Assembly (NCBI GenBank): GCA_918807975.1
Contig: OU964922.1
Coordinates: forward strand, 16,666,329 to 16,730,328
DNA: 64,000 nucleotides
Direction of reading: 5' to 3'
Source: Aplidium turbinatum
Taxonomy: Eukaryota > Chordata > Ascidiacea > Aplousobranchia > Polyclinidae
Below are positions 33,641-45,439 of this stretch, piece by piece (position 1 is the stretch's first letter; each line of letters starts with the position of its first letter). The notes under the pieces were generated by a model. It had not been told where the DNA came from, did not search any database, and saw nothing but the letters and a program-made list of their open reading frames with translations. A program made the translations under genes and the position numbers.

Positions 33641-35345
33641 GCACAAGTGGAAAGACCATGAAAAGTAATATTTTTACTGGCCACCTAGTTAATGAAACTA
33701 AAATTAAAACCAGTTCTTCTTCAGTGCCTGAAGTGTATGTGCACAGGTCGTTGTCAAGGGAGAAGGCACGCCTCCCTGCAGCGACGGCACTGACAACACA
33801 ATAATTTTTAGAGTTGCAAATTGCAATGCAATGAAATGCATGCAACAAGTCTCTTGTTGTTTTGTTGCAATCGGCAATCGCGAGTGAATTTTACAATTAG
33901 AATGTAAGCGCACAGGCGGTACAGATTCCTTTGAAGCGAAGCGAAAGAAATTGGCAAGTGGCTTGTAAAATTGTCGCAATACGAGGCTGCATTTACATAG
34001 GAAACATGGTCTTTCGCGCCACCTCACGATCAACTATTTTATTCTTGTGTTTTCTTTTTTCGTTGGAAGTGTTAGTTTTTGGTAATTGTCGTAAAAAAAT
34101 AAAATCCCTCTCGTCAAAACATGAAACTTACTGTTTTAAGCGCATTAAATTTTTAGATGAGTAGATTAACTAAAATTGTAAGAACTTGCCTTGAGACGTG
34201 CGGTTACGCCACAAACTCAGTTTAAAAGACAAAATTCACACACAATAACAACACAAGATCGGTAATAGACTGCAAGATCGATTTTTTTCTAGCTTGGCGA
34301 TATAACTTTAATCCAAAAATAATAACCAAATTCGTAAGTGCCATTTAACTTAAAAAGTTAACCCATTTGTGCCGAAAGTGAAAGTACTTAAAAATGTTTT
34401 CGGAAAATTTAAATATTGCATAATTATGACCTAAAGAACATATCACAACTTCTTTTTTCCTAAGTGTGTTTGTACTTTTTGAAAAAAAAGTCGTCCCATA
34501 TAAAAGACGCTAGGCAAATCCGTTATCAAATTTCACAAGTTTCTTGTACGTAATGCTTAAGCGTTATTGCATTTTTCTTATCGCTCAAAGCATAGACACC
34601 TTAAATAGAAGGTTAGTATCTGCTATGCTCGGTATTTGGAACTTGGGTGTTAAATCCAAACTTGGTTGTATCCAAAATGTGGTACAAATTATTCATAAAA
34701 CTTTGTTTTCGGTGTCTGTTATAGGGTTTTGAGGGGCAAGGATTCCATTTTTCACACTTGTTTTTCTCTAAAATGTCAATAAAAGGTCTTCTGAAGCTTA
34801 TTTGTTGCAAAAATATCACAATTTTGGCAAAAATGGGTGTTTTTTTTTACTTAAGTCAATGGAACAAGAATTAAATTAAATTTTACACACCTATTCACTA
34901 TCTTATATGATGAACACCTGCAAAATTTGAGTGAAATTTATTGAGAAACACGAGAGTTATAAAGCATTTAGTTTGGGGGGATCTGCCAAGGGGGCACAAT
35001 TTTTTTTACTTTTTGGCCATGTTTGAGGTCCTATTACTGCTTAAGTAAATAAGGTAAGAACCTAATTTTTTTTACAGGTGATAGTACTTCTGCCAAATAT
35101 TGAAAAAATAACATCGTTCACATTGTCACTCTAAAAGGTCAAAGGTCATAGACATCCAAATGTGGCCGTTTCCAGCTCTCGGTTAAAATTTTCCAAACTC
35201 AACATTGCCAAGGCCCTATTTTTGATTGGTTTTGGCTGACATTTAGTAGAAATGTTGTTTACAGGATTTTCTATGAACTGAGAAAAATTTCAGGACTTTC
35301 CTTTTCGCTCCAACCAAAAGTATCCGATGCTAAGTTTGAAATGGT
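33641..35345. other. Unassigned sequence between BEL/Pao pieces
   Basis: No coding signal beyond short chance frames. AT-rich, with a run of stretches resembling other unassigned parts of the window. It is probably further insertion or decayed element sequence. Confidence 0.5.
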
Positions 35346-36200
35346 TTACGCGGCGCTACGTACGCATGCTGCCTGTAGCAAAGTCAGCCGATTTCCCTCA
35401 AATGGACAACTCTCCATTAGTGATTCGATACGGTTTAAAAAAAATATAAATGGCATGTTGTTGCCGTCATAGTTGATCAATGCGGCCCTATCGTAGAAAG
35501 TGCAACAATTATGATATTTATAGAACCAGTTTTGTTGATCCTCAGCACATCTGTTTGCATTACGCCCTGGCGGGGGCGTCATAACATGTCTAGTTTCATG
35601 GCCATCATCTTTAATTAGTGGTGAATTACATCTCTCACCTGTAAGATATTTTCTTACAGTTAAGGGGCATGTTTGTGACGGTTTCACAACCTTCTCTCTA
35701 TAAAAATCACGTTGATCATAATGAGGTTTTCTTTCAGCGGCCCCATGGGCCCCCCGGGCGGTTTTGTCAAAAAATTATCTTTAGTCCACGTTCTATGCTT
35801 GTTTGTGAGGGCGTTCCCTGAAAAGAGATTTCTTAGGGGGGTTTCTCTATGTGGCGGTTCCATTAAATTATCCTGTTTAGCCTTGCTCTGTTTAGGTTGG
35901 GCATCTATGCTGGTGGCCCCATGAGTGTCATGGGATCTCCCAGGCGGATTGACAATGCCAGCGTCCCACCTCTGGAACTTTTCTATCGCTGTAGGGATGT
36001 AGTCGGTGACTCCGAGACTAGGGAAAGAGCGGAACCTGTGAACAGGGGTGACCTGCGAACCACCCCCCGTAATTTTTTTTATACAACTATTTCGTTCCTA
36101 ATGTGGATATTATTGGCTTTAATACGCTTCGTTAGTTTTTTCCTAGGAAGTAACGTCATTTTTTGAGCTGATTTGTGGACAGGAGACTTCATTGCTGATT
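35346..36200 (-). pseudogene. Old BEL/Pao gag core
   Basis: YKYHNCCTFYDRAALINYDG ... FLNRIESLMESCPFEGNRLTLL corresponds to the BEL/Pao gag core (YDGxxxxFxxFxxxF ... KLTxL). It lies between the array-bearing element and the unassigned stretch. Fossil. Confidence 0.72.
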
Positions 36201-37204
36201 TTGACACAATTTTGTAAATTTTTGAGGTCGTACAACATGTTTTCTAGTTTTTTAACTTGAGTGATATCTTGGGTTTCAGCATAGATATCTTATATATAGA
36301 TATGCAACTCAACAATCGTGGAATTATCGTCACGCTCGACTGACTTTATGGACACAATCAACAATCAAGATTGCCAGCTTGGCTAGCGTATCTATGGTAG
36401 GCTATTATTGTACGGTTTGGGCTTGGCGAGTGGTGGCTTTTGAGCTCCTTTGGAATATTTTGTTTGGCGTATATTTCAAGTTTTCACAGAATAGCCTACT
36501 ATGAAAAATCAAGACAATAATCTTTCTTCACGTAGGTTATGCAACTTCTGTTTCATGATCGTTGGAACTACCATTTAAGCTTATTTCCAGTGACTCAGTA
36601 AAGCTTGTTGTAGACAGTTTACAAACCTGAGATAGAGGGGCGCCGGAACGATTGTAGAGTGAAATATACGGTAGCGATAATGCTGGGCAACTCGTTCGTT
36701 TTCCCGTTATTAGCCATGAAAGTCGAAATGTGAGACAGATGAATGATTGAAATAGCTTGAACAAGAAACGAAAGGTAAATTTCTCATTCATAGCATCACA
36801 ATCTGCTGCAAAGTATAAAATGTGTCCACGGGATAATTTGTGTGGGCCTACTGTTGGCTATAGGCCCTATAATTTGGCTAAAAGCGAATAGCAGAAGTTG
36901 TTAGCCTATATTGCAAAATGTGCAGTAGCTTACATGACCTTAAAAGGGCACCATTGCCCCCCATCCAGAGAAAATTTGAGGTCAGGGGGCATCCTCCCCC
37001 CTGCTGAGACAGCTTCATTAGCATCACGGATCCAACCGCCAAACCAAGACAAGTTTAATGTTTGGTACACACCATAACTAGGCTACCAAATGCTATAGCA
37101 CAGCTTTCGGTAGCCAGCAGTAACTTTCATTTTGGTAACACTCAGTAGAATAATTGAATAAAACTTCAGCTTGTCCTGGAACTACAGCTCCAAAAAAAGT
37201 CTTT

Positions 37205-38060
37205 ACCTACTTATCAATGGTTGACATGCTTGTTGTTAGGCATTGTCGGAAATTTTCAAGCATTTTCAGGGGTTGTCAGGCATTGTAGAGTAGCTACTTT
37301 CAGGCATTGTGTAGGATTTCCAGGCATTGTCGATCATTATCAGTGGTTGACGGGTTTGTTAGGCATTATAGAACATTTTCAGGCATTGCCAAACATTTTC
37401 AGGGGTTATCAGGCATTGCAGAGTAGCTACTTTCAGGCATTGTTGGGAATTTCCAGGCATTGTCAAGGATTTCCAGGCATTGTTGATCAATATCAGTGGT
37501 TGACAGGTTTGGTAGTCATTATGGAACATTTTCAGGCATTGTCGAACATTTTCAGGGATCGTCGAACATTTTCAGGGGTTGTCGAGCATTTTCAGGGGTT
37601 GTCAGGCATTGTAGAGTAGCTACTTTCAGGCATTGTTGGTAATTTCAAGGCATTGTCTAGGATTTAGGGGGGGCAGAGGGTGCAGGTACCCTGGACCCCC
37701 GACTTTTAAAGGGCCCCCTACGTGAAAAAAATGTGATTTTGTGTTAGTTTTTTTCTTTTAGCTTTTGTGGTTTCTGCAAAATGCTGTGCAGTGCTGGATT
37801 GATGCTACTGTAGACGTTGAGTCTGAAAGTGCCGTAGTCTGAAAGTGCCGCCCCCAGACGTGCCGCCCGGGGCGGTCCGGCCCTCCTTCCCCCCCTAGCT
37901 ACGCCACTGATTGTCGGACATCTTCAGGCATTGTCTAGGATTTCCAGGCATTGTCGAACATATTCAGTGGTGGATAGGTTTGTTAGGCATTGTCGAACGT
38001 TTTCTTGGGTTGTCGATCATTACCAGGTTTTGACAGGTTTGTCAGACATTGTCGATACTT
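37205..38060 (+). repeat. CAGGCATTGTCG tandem array, forward arm
   Basis: Dozens of variants of TTCAGGCATTGTCGAACATT. A larger period of about 140-190 bp is marked by GTAGAGTAGCTACTTTCAGG (near 37289, 37419 and 37610). A hAT scrap interrupts it at about 37665-37908. Chance open frames in it have no biological meaning. Confidence 0.85.
37665..37908. mobile_element. hAT fragment in the array
   Basis: Its right end (GTGCCGCCCGGGGCGG ... CCTAGCTACGCCACTG) matches the right end of the hAT at 19498-20243. The left end is unclear, so this looks like a truncated copy. Confidence 0.6.
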
Positions 38061-38164
38061 ATGATAGCCAGATCATTTAAACGCTGCTGTGTTTGTGTAT
38101 ACTGTAAATACGTTTACAACCTACGCAAAATAGAAAGGGATCATTCTGCTGCGCATGCAGAGCT

Positions 38165-39065
38165 GAGAATAAAAATGCATGAAAATGTTCGACAATGCCT
38201 GACAAACGTGTCAAAAACCAATGATGATCGACAATGCCTGGAAATCCTAGACAATGCTAGGAAATGCCCAACAATGCCTGAAAGTAGCTGAATCTAGAAT
38301 GCCTGACTACCCCTGAAAATGCTAGACAATCCCTGAAAATGTTCGACAATGCCTGACAAACCTGTCAACCACTAATAATGATCAACAATGCCTGGAAATC
38401 CTAGACAATGCCTGGAAATTCTCAACAATGCCTGAAAGTAGCTACTCTACGATGCCTGACAACCCCTGAAAATGTTCGACAATCCCTGAAAATGTTCCAT
38501 AATGACTACCAAACCTGTCAAACACTGATATTGATCGACAATGCCTGGAAATCCTAGACAATGCCTGGAAATTCCAAACAAATGTCTGAAAGTAGCTACT
38601 CTGCAATGCCTGACAACCCCTGAAAATGCTCGACAATCCTTGAAAATGTTCGACAATGCCTGAAAATGTTCCAAAATGACTACCAAACCTGTCAAACACT
38701 GATATTGATCGACAATGCCTGGGAATCCTAGACAATGCCTGGAAATTCCCAACAATGCCTGAAAGTAGCTACTCTACAATGCCTGACAATCCCTGAAAAT
38801 GCTCGACAACCCCTGAATATGTTCGATAATGCCTGAAAATGTTTGACAATGCCTCACAAGCCTGTCAACCACTGATAATGATCGACAATGCCTGGAAATC
38901 CTACACAATGCCTAGAATTTCCCAACAATGCCTGAAAGTAGTTAGCCTACTCTACAATACCTGAAACCCCTGAAAATGTTCGACAACCCCTGAAAATGCT
39001 CCATAACCCCCCAAAAAGCCGACAATGCCTGACAATGCCCGACAATGCCTACAATGCCAGACAAT
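38165..39065 (-). repeat. CAGGCATTGTCG tandem array, reverse arm
   Basis: The same motif on the opposite strand (GACAATGCCTGAAAATGTTC), with the larger unit marked by GAAAGTAGCTACTCT near 38435, 38590, 38762 and 38937. Together with the forward arm it forms a very long inverted repeat around about 38060-38165. Confidence 0.85.
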
Positions 39066-39359
39066 GGGTATTTAGAGGTACCCTCTGTGACTGTGATTTG
39101 TTTTCAATCGCCAGAATCTCCATAAAGCAGTCCATGCGGAACGAGAATGTGACGTCATCACAAGCAATCCATACGTCAACTTGAAAACGAAGAAAGTTTT
39201 ATTTAAACAAAAACCAAAAAAATATATTAAAAATAAAGTTGTTTTGCTGTGCCAAGTTTGAAGTCAATGCATACATCCATAGCTACGCTGTTAGCCTTCA
39301 AACATCGTTACGCACCACTGAGTTGCATATCTATATATAAGATATCTATGGGTTTCAGT

Positions 39360-40803
39360 GACAAGTGATTAATGTGCGATAAATTAGCATTGTTTTTAGC
39401 TATGTTGAGTGAGACTAAAAGTTCGGGTTTTAGGCTGGGAGCAAAAAAATTACCGGTCATGTGGTGCGTGACCTGTGAAACCCCTATTGGAGCGACCTGC
39501 GAAATATTTTGTTTTGGGTCAACAACACGATCCAAAGAAATTAATTGATACCTGTTGACTTCTCTGTGCACAATTTTGAATAAACAAGTTTGTGGCGATG
39601 AAGTACAGTCATGTTTCTCCAATTTGGTGATTGCGAATTAAACTTTGTGCACGTACTATTTTGTGCTGATAGTAAAATCATCTGTGTTCGTAACAGAGAG
39701 ATTTTCCGATGAGCGCATACATTTAGTGTTTCCCATTTGACATTTCTTGTAGTAGCATGACAACAGCACAACATAAAACTGTTAAACAAATGGAAAATCG
39801 AAAATACTGCATGTTTTTTTCAAGCGGCTTAGAGGACCCTCCACATATGGTCGTAGAACACTCACTTGCGGGTCGTATGAACCACTTTGGAGGACACTAT
39901 ATTTTTCGCTCTAGGGACTTCCGCTTCCACCGGAACATGCTTAAAATCCATGAAAGTATGGAGACTGTAGCTAGGAAGATATACGTAAACTTTGAGACGA
40001 ATCTTAGACACAAAACAAAAAATATATGAGATTTTGTAAAAATTGGCTCGTAGGTCCCGCCCTTCCCCCTGGCCGTAGGCCGTCGTTGCCCGCGCCCCGA
40101 CCCTTGGTCTGATCCACATTGTGAAAACAACTCAAGCTTACTTTGCCTTGCTCTTAGTTCGCCTGCCTTGATCTGTATTTCAATTTCGGCTCTGGCCTCG
40201 GCCTCCTCAGCTTTGGCTCTGGCTTCCTCAGCTTTGGCTTTGTTCACCTGCATCTGTTTTCCCACCGCAACTTCTCCATTTCGAGCCGGATTTCAATCTC
40301 TTCTTTTTTTGAACGGCGCGAGCGACTACTCGAGGCACTGGTGTTTGATTTTCCTTTTATTGTACCTAATTTTGTATCTACCCTGGAGATTTGCTTCTGT
40401 TTTATAGTCAGTCTCAATTCCTCAATCTCTGACCTGACCTGTTCTGTAGCCTCCTGCATCACAGTGCCATCCAGTTTATTTGCGAGTTCCAACAGCTCGC
40501 CAAATCTGTCCTCCAACTCCGCCATACGAGCCAAGGCCCACTCTAGCGACGCTTCATCCTATACCATGGGGAGACCTCTCCTAAATTCTCCAATCCCCTG
40601 CAGCACCTCTCTTTTTTATGTCTGACGTCCCTGAGCACAGCTTCTGCACTGAAATCAGCATGGGTAAGGCTGCCATGAACCCCCTGAGGATACACCTGCC
40701 CAACGCCTGGGTGGTCCGCCGAACCACCCCCATACGCAGCGCCTCCTGTCCTACTGCCAGCGGGAAACGTACGAGACACCGGATGGCCACCGTCACCTTC
40801 CAT
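39360..40803 (-). pseudogene. Old BEL/Pao gag N-terminal region
   Basis: Several frames read as long charged coiled coil (AEEARAKAEEAEARAEIEIQ; MAELEDRFGELLELANKLDG; RSEIEELRLTIKQKQ), the usual N-terminus of BEL/Pao gag. A further frame (39308-39622) with KLEKHDCTSSPQ lies next to it. Assignment rests on position and composition, so it is less sure than the zinc-knuckle piece. Confidence 0.55.
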
Positions 40804-40840
40804 TTATCAAATTTAAGAAATTACACTACTGTATACTATA

Positions 40841-41334
40841 CAGGGATATCTAAAGAAGGGGATACGAAGGCTTTTATTACGTCTGACAATAGAAGGGCTT
40901 TTGTTTATCGTAAATAATCTGTGTTAATCGTAAAATGACAATTGGCACCGAAAGTAGTTTAATAAATCTTGTTATGATAACTTGCATTGCGCTATTAACA
41001 TTAGGCCTGGATATTCACAGCATGCTCGTGGTTGCTTGTTAATTCAACTACCCATATGCTTGCTTTACATCTAGCCTCCTGCAAAGGCTTTGTTGTAAAA
41101 AACAGCTTAGTGGGAATTTTTCAACTGTCTTTGTAAACAAGTATTCTTTAAATATATTCTACGTAACATTTGCTAACTGTGTTCTGTAGCTCATTGTACC
41201 TGCTGCACTACAAAACTTTCTACGATTTTAAAAACAACCACATGTTTAAAGCACTACAAACTACCGCCCTGGTAGTGTCATGAGAATAAGGCAATCGTTG
41301 CGAGCCTTCATATCCCCTTCTCTAGATATCCCTG
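40841..41334. mobile_element. hAT MITE, TSD ATACTATA
   Basis: The inverted ends CAGGGATATCTAAAGAAGG and CCTTCTCTAGATATCCCTG (continuing GGGATAYGAAGGC) are flanked by the perfect 8-bp repeat ATACTATA (40833-40840 and 41335-41342). No coding region. Confidence 0.92.
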
Positions 41335-41399
41335 ATACTATAGCCTACACACAGTAATAGCGACACGCGTGACGTAATTCAGTATCAGAAGTATCAGAC

Positions 41400-42464
41400 A
41401 GTATCAGAAAAAACAGTTAAACAAACACTTACTCTCACTGCATCAATTGTTGATGACTGTAGTTGTCCAAACAAAATATCAACATGTGGCATTATTCTGG
41501 AAAAAAAATCTAATCAAAACAAGAAGTTTGGATCATTCAACATTTGTTTAATGCCACTTGCTGCATTCCCTGTACTTTCTGACCTGGATTCTTCTAACTT
41601 ACTGCAGCATTCAATGAGGAGATCTTTCAATTCAAAAACAGTTTGGACTACCGTACTCTACTTTTGAAGTTCCATCTGGTTGCTGAAGGAATTCGGCGAT
41701 GTGCTACTTCTTCCAACACAGCCATTCGTTGAGGAGAGTGAGAAAAAAAAGTTGGTATCCCTGATAAGTTGTTGAAAAATATTCTAACACTTTTACATTG
41801 CGAGCAAGCTTTTTGTACAACAAGGTTTAACTGATGGGCATAACAATGAATGAAATGTGCATGAGGATAACCTGTTTTTATTCTTGATTGCACACAACTT
41901 CTGGAGCCACTCATTGCTGCTGCACCATCATGATCAATTTTTCCGGACTGTTGCAAGTTAATACTTCCAATTCCTTGAATTGAACTGAAGCCAAAGCTTC
42001 AGCTGTTAGGTTAGGCGGATTAAAGAAACCCAAAAATCTCTCGACAGCTTTGTCTTCCAATGTATATCTTAATACAACAACCATTTGTGTAATGTCATAA
42101 ATGTCAGTAGTTTCATCACACATCACAGCCAGAAATTCTGAGCTATGAACACCATCTTTGATCTTCTTTTTATATACTTCAAATATTGACTCCAAAAGAT
42201 CATTTTGTATTGTTTTCGATGTGCCTTTAAAGACAGAACGAAGTTAAATGGCTGTTCAAGCTTGAGTCAAGTTTACATGCAAAGTCAAGCAAACCCCGAA
42301 ACACACCAGGATTTTTGGAATCAGCATTTTCATTGTGACCTCTCAGTGGCAGCTCAAACTTACCACACATCATAATGCAATCAATTATTTTTGATAAAAT
42401 TAGTCTGTTTTCTGCGACTTTATCGTTGTGGCGGTCAATTGCAATTTTGTACCCAGCATCTAGT
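41400..42464 (-). pseudogene. hAT transposase, middle part (split gene)
   Basis: Landmarks on the minus strand: DAGYKIAIDRHNDKVAENR, GKFELPLRGHNENADSKNPG (about 42380), AVMCDETTDIYDITQMVVVLRY (about 42100; catalytic-core CDETTD), DHDGAAAMSGSRSCVQ and HFIHCYAHQLNLVVQKA (about 41830). This is the DUF4371/ZNF862-like type of hAT transposase, a DDE enzyme that cuts and pastes DNA. The N-terminal zinc finger of the same gene is at 53613-53960; the gypsy element inserted between them. The C-terminal dimerisation part is not seen. Shifts and stops make it a pseudogene. Confidence 0.85.
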
Positions 42465-42603
42465 TGTAGTGTTTCGTCATAGAAACCATTGTTACGTTTC
42501 ACTAGCCTATCGTTTGTACTACGTGCGACTGTTACGAGACTAGAGAACATGAGATAGATTAGCTGAGAGAAAGTACAATAAAGTGGTCTGTGTGTAATCT
42601 ATT
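42465..42603 (+). repeat. Left LTR of gypsy element (shared part)
   Basis: Begins TGTAGTGTTTCGTC and holds a polyadenylation-like CAATAAAG. The complete LTR may run on to about 42643, just before the primer-binding site. Confidence 0.88.
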
Positions 42604-42669
42604 AAAGTTTGGTGTATCTGAGTTAATCAAACGGAAATACAACAATGGCGACGAGGATGTAAGTGAAAG

Positions 42670-43950
42670 ATGGCTGAACAAGTTACTGTAGCCCGAAGCA
42701 ACCCGCTGGTCTGCGAACTAGGCAGTCTCAAATCGTTTCAAGTGCAAGGTGATCCACATGGTTTAGGACAAAAATGGAAGCAGTGGAAAAGGTCATTTTC
42801 TCTTTTTACAGTCAGTAAAGGAATCGCAGACGATAAACAAAAGCAAGCGTTGTTGTTACACACAGCTGGAGAAGAGGTTCAAGAAGTTTATTTCAGCCTC
42901 GTGGACGAAAATGACGACAGTAAGTCTTTTAACGATACTCTAGCAATTTTGGACGAGTACTTTTTGCCTAAATGTAATGTTCCTTTTGAAAGATACAAGT
43001 TTCGGCAGCTGACGCAAGCCCAAGACGAGACCATTAATAAATTTATTTGTCGTTTGCGCCAGCAAGCAACGTTGTGTGAATTTGGAACCAATCGAGATGA
43101 CTACATTCGAGATCAAGTTATTGAAAAATGTGCTTCTAACATATTGAGAAGGAAGTTGCTCGAAAAAAATAATCTAGTTTTGAATGATGCAATAGTTATT
43201 GCAAAAGCTCATGAAGATGTCGAAAATCAATTAAAGACAATGCAGCCTACGTCATCAGTTCATGTCAACGAAGTGCGCCACCCAGAGCATCGACGCGCAT
43301 TGCCTTCAACTAAGAAGGAAGGGAAAGTATGTTTTGCTTGTGGTAAGACTGGACATTTTAAGTTTGATCAACAATGCCCAGCAAGAGGCAAGCAATGTAA
43401 CAAATGTGGCAAAGTCGGACATTTTGCTTTACAATGTCGAACACGGTCCCGAACGAATAGATGTGTGACATCACAATATCCTTCTGACGTCAAGATGAAT
43501 CGGAGTACGCCGTCGCGGAGACCAGTGCAGCGCAAGTCCAATACCAATACATTAGAGGAAGAAGAAGGAAAGACTTTTATTTTCGCAGAAAACAAGGAGA
43601 GCATTAAAGAAGTTTTCAACTTACAAGGGACACGTAAGAACTCTTGCACAATAACTTTGAAAGTTGGTGGTGTAAAATTATCTGATGTTTTGATCGATTC
43701 AGGTGCTGCCAGTAATGTGATTAGTAAAGATACTTGGGAATGGTTAAAATGTCGTAATGTTGTTGCCCAATGTCGGAAATCAGCTAAATCTTTGTATTCA
43801 TATGGGAGTACTACACCGTTACCTACACTAGGTACTTTTACTGCAGAAGTAATTTGTGAGGATACTAATTGTGCCTGTGTAACTGATTTTATTGTAGTGA
43901 ACTGTGATGCACCTAGTCTCTTAAGTAGAGATACTGCAGAAAAAAATTAA
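42670..43950 (+). pseudogene. Gypsy gag and protease
   Basis: A 426-codon open stretch. Capsid-like N-terminal half; two CCHC knuckles at about residues 218-256 (CFACGKTGHFKFDQQC, CNKCGKVGHFALQC); then the aspartic protease with VLIDSGAASNVIS. Gag packages RNA and the protease matures the polyprotein. Part of a fossil element, although this stretch is open throughout. Confidence 0.92.
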
Positions 43951-43955
43951 GTGTA

Positions 43956-44481
43956 TTGCGTATTGGCCCTTCACATGTAAACAATTTGTGTAATGATGTT
44001 TTTGATAGTTACCCTGAACTGTTTAATGGGGTGGGACTTTTAAAAAATTATGAATTAAAGTTACACATTGACACATCGGTAAAGCCCGTGGCTCAACCAG
44101 TACGTAAAGTTCCATTTCAACTTAGGGGTAAAGTTGAGTGCAAATTGCAAGACCTACTCGACGCAGACATCATTGAAGAAGTTCCCGAGGGACCTACAGG
44201 TTGGGTTTCACCCGTTGTTATTATCCCAAAGCCAGATGGGGATGTACGATTGTGTGTAGACATGCGTCGAGCGAATGAAGCAATCATCCGAGAACGACAT
44301 CCCATTCCAACAATTGAAGATTTGTTGCATCGAATGAATGGTAGCACTATGTTTAGTAAACTCGATTTAAAGTAGGGTTTCCATCAAATTATGTTAGAGC
44401 CAGAAAGTCGTTACATCACAACATTTGTGACGCATAAAGGACTGTATCGCTATAAACGTTTGATGTTTGGAATCAACTCCG
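43956..44481 (+). pseudogene. Gypsy reverse transcriptase, first half
   Basis: KLHIDTSVKPVAQPVRKVPF, GWVSPVVIIPKPDGDVRLCV and TMFSKLDLK are standard Ty3/gypsy RT motifs up to the first catalytic aspartate. The region ends at the Element II border; the second half is at 49401. Confidence 0.9.
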
Positions 44482-44790
44482 TAGTTCAGGTCCTTAGGGG
44501 AATCTTTAGGCTAAACGTGTTACACGTTGTTTTTTTGCATATTTTTGCAGTTGATCAACCCAACTTTGATTTTAGTGGGTGCCGCAACTTTTTGGGTCAC
44601 GTGATCACCCCCAAATCGGGGATTTCCCCAGAAATCACGTTTCAGCTCTTTTTACGTCATTTTTGTGCAATTACATATTCGATTTTTGTATATTTTAACT
44701 TAAAAAGCACATACTAATAAGTGAGACAAAATAAACACAAAATAATTTAATTGATGACGTCATTGTGACGTCATCAAATATTTTTTTTTG
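44482..44790 (+). repeat. Element II left TIR
   Basis: Shares with 49080-49397 (inverted) TTTAGGCTAAACGTGTTACA, TGGGTGCCGCAACTTTTTGG, GTCACGTGATCACCCCCAAA and a paired TGACGTCATTGTGACGTCAT. About 85-90% similar by eye in the outer 160 bp, less further in. Confidence 0.92.
44742..44786. promoter_or_regulatory. Paired TGACGTCA (CRE-like) motifs in TIR
   Basis: GATGACGTCATTGTGACGTCATC at 44753-44775 is two CRE-like octamers; the right TIR has the same pair at about 49098-49117. A third TGACGTCATCATTAC lies near 44898. Conservation in both TIRs suggests promoter or transposase-binding use, but this is inference. Confidence 0.5.
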
Positions 44791-45439
44791 CTTTTTTAAC
44801 CTATTTTGGTCGTTTGCTGTTGGTTTTAGTTGGAGTACCGGTTACTAAAACCATTTCACAATTCCTAAAAGTAGTTTCGTCATGATTGCGTCTTTTATGA
44901 CGTCATCATTACATTATTAAAACTAGACAACTTCAAATTCAGGAACCAAAGGTAAGTTTATTCCGAAAAAAGCGATCAAATACTCTCATTATTAGTTTTG
45001 CAAATGCTTAAAATTTTACAATTGCAAGCAATAACAATAATTCCAGTACAGTATGACGCAATAACGACGTCATCAAGGGAATAACCAGAAGAGCAGCTAC
45101 CAGGGGTGAATTTCCCTTTTGGTCATGCCACTTTAAAATTTAAAATAATTATGTAGCCCTAATTATGATCTACAAATCTAATTAATACACGACCCCAGAT
45201 GATGCAATGTCAGAGTCTTAACACTGTTAATTCAAGATGAAAAAACTAGCGGTTTTCGATGTTAAATTCCTACCATACGTAATTTGATATTAAAAAAAAT
45301 CGTGTACGACAAGTTTTTTCAAGTTACAAGATAGAGTTTAGAAAGTCAAAAGCATTTCTTGAATGATGATTGTGGATTGGAGATGAAACGTCAATGTGGA
45401 TTGAAGATGAAACATCAGAGAGGATTGGATATTTTGTGG

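Larger units (their letters stand above)
36280..39350. mobile_element. 3.1-kb element with inverted tandem arrays, TSD GGTTTCAG
   Basis: The ends are near-palindromic inverted repeats of about 32 bp, starting CATAGATATCTTATATATAG, flanked by the perfect 8-bp repeat GGTTTCAG (36272-36279 and 39351-39358). The interior is dominated by arrays of a short motif, plus orientation on the left and minus orientation on the right. No transposase is seen; the 8-bp duplication suggests hAT. A related terminus (CATAGATATCTTACATA) occurs alone at 12014. Confidence 0.85.
13750..40840 (-). mobile_element. Old BEL/Pao LTR retrotransposon remains, heavily interrupted
   Basis: Minus-strand pieces read, from high to low coordinates, as gag N-terminus (about 39360-40803), gag core (about 35346-36200), zinc knuckles and protease (32896-33500), protease and RT (17887-19497), RNase H region (16596-17294) and integrase (13750-14747). 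The order is that of BEL/Pao. The pieces are separated by at least six later insertions: the Penelope-like palindrome, the 17307-17873 insertion, a hAT, Element I, an unassigned stretch and the array-bearing element. No LTR could be identified. It is clearly broken and is the oldest layer of the nest. Confidence 0.82.

Noticed and set aside
37221-38755. Open frames of 80-130 codons in the array region
   Set aside because: They are translations of the CAGGCATTGTCG tandem repeat in both directions and have no coding character.
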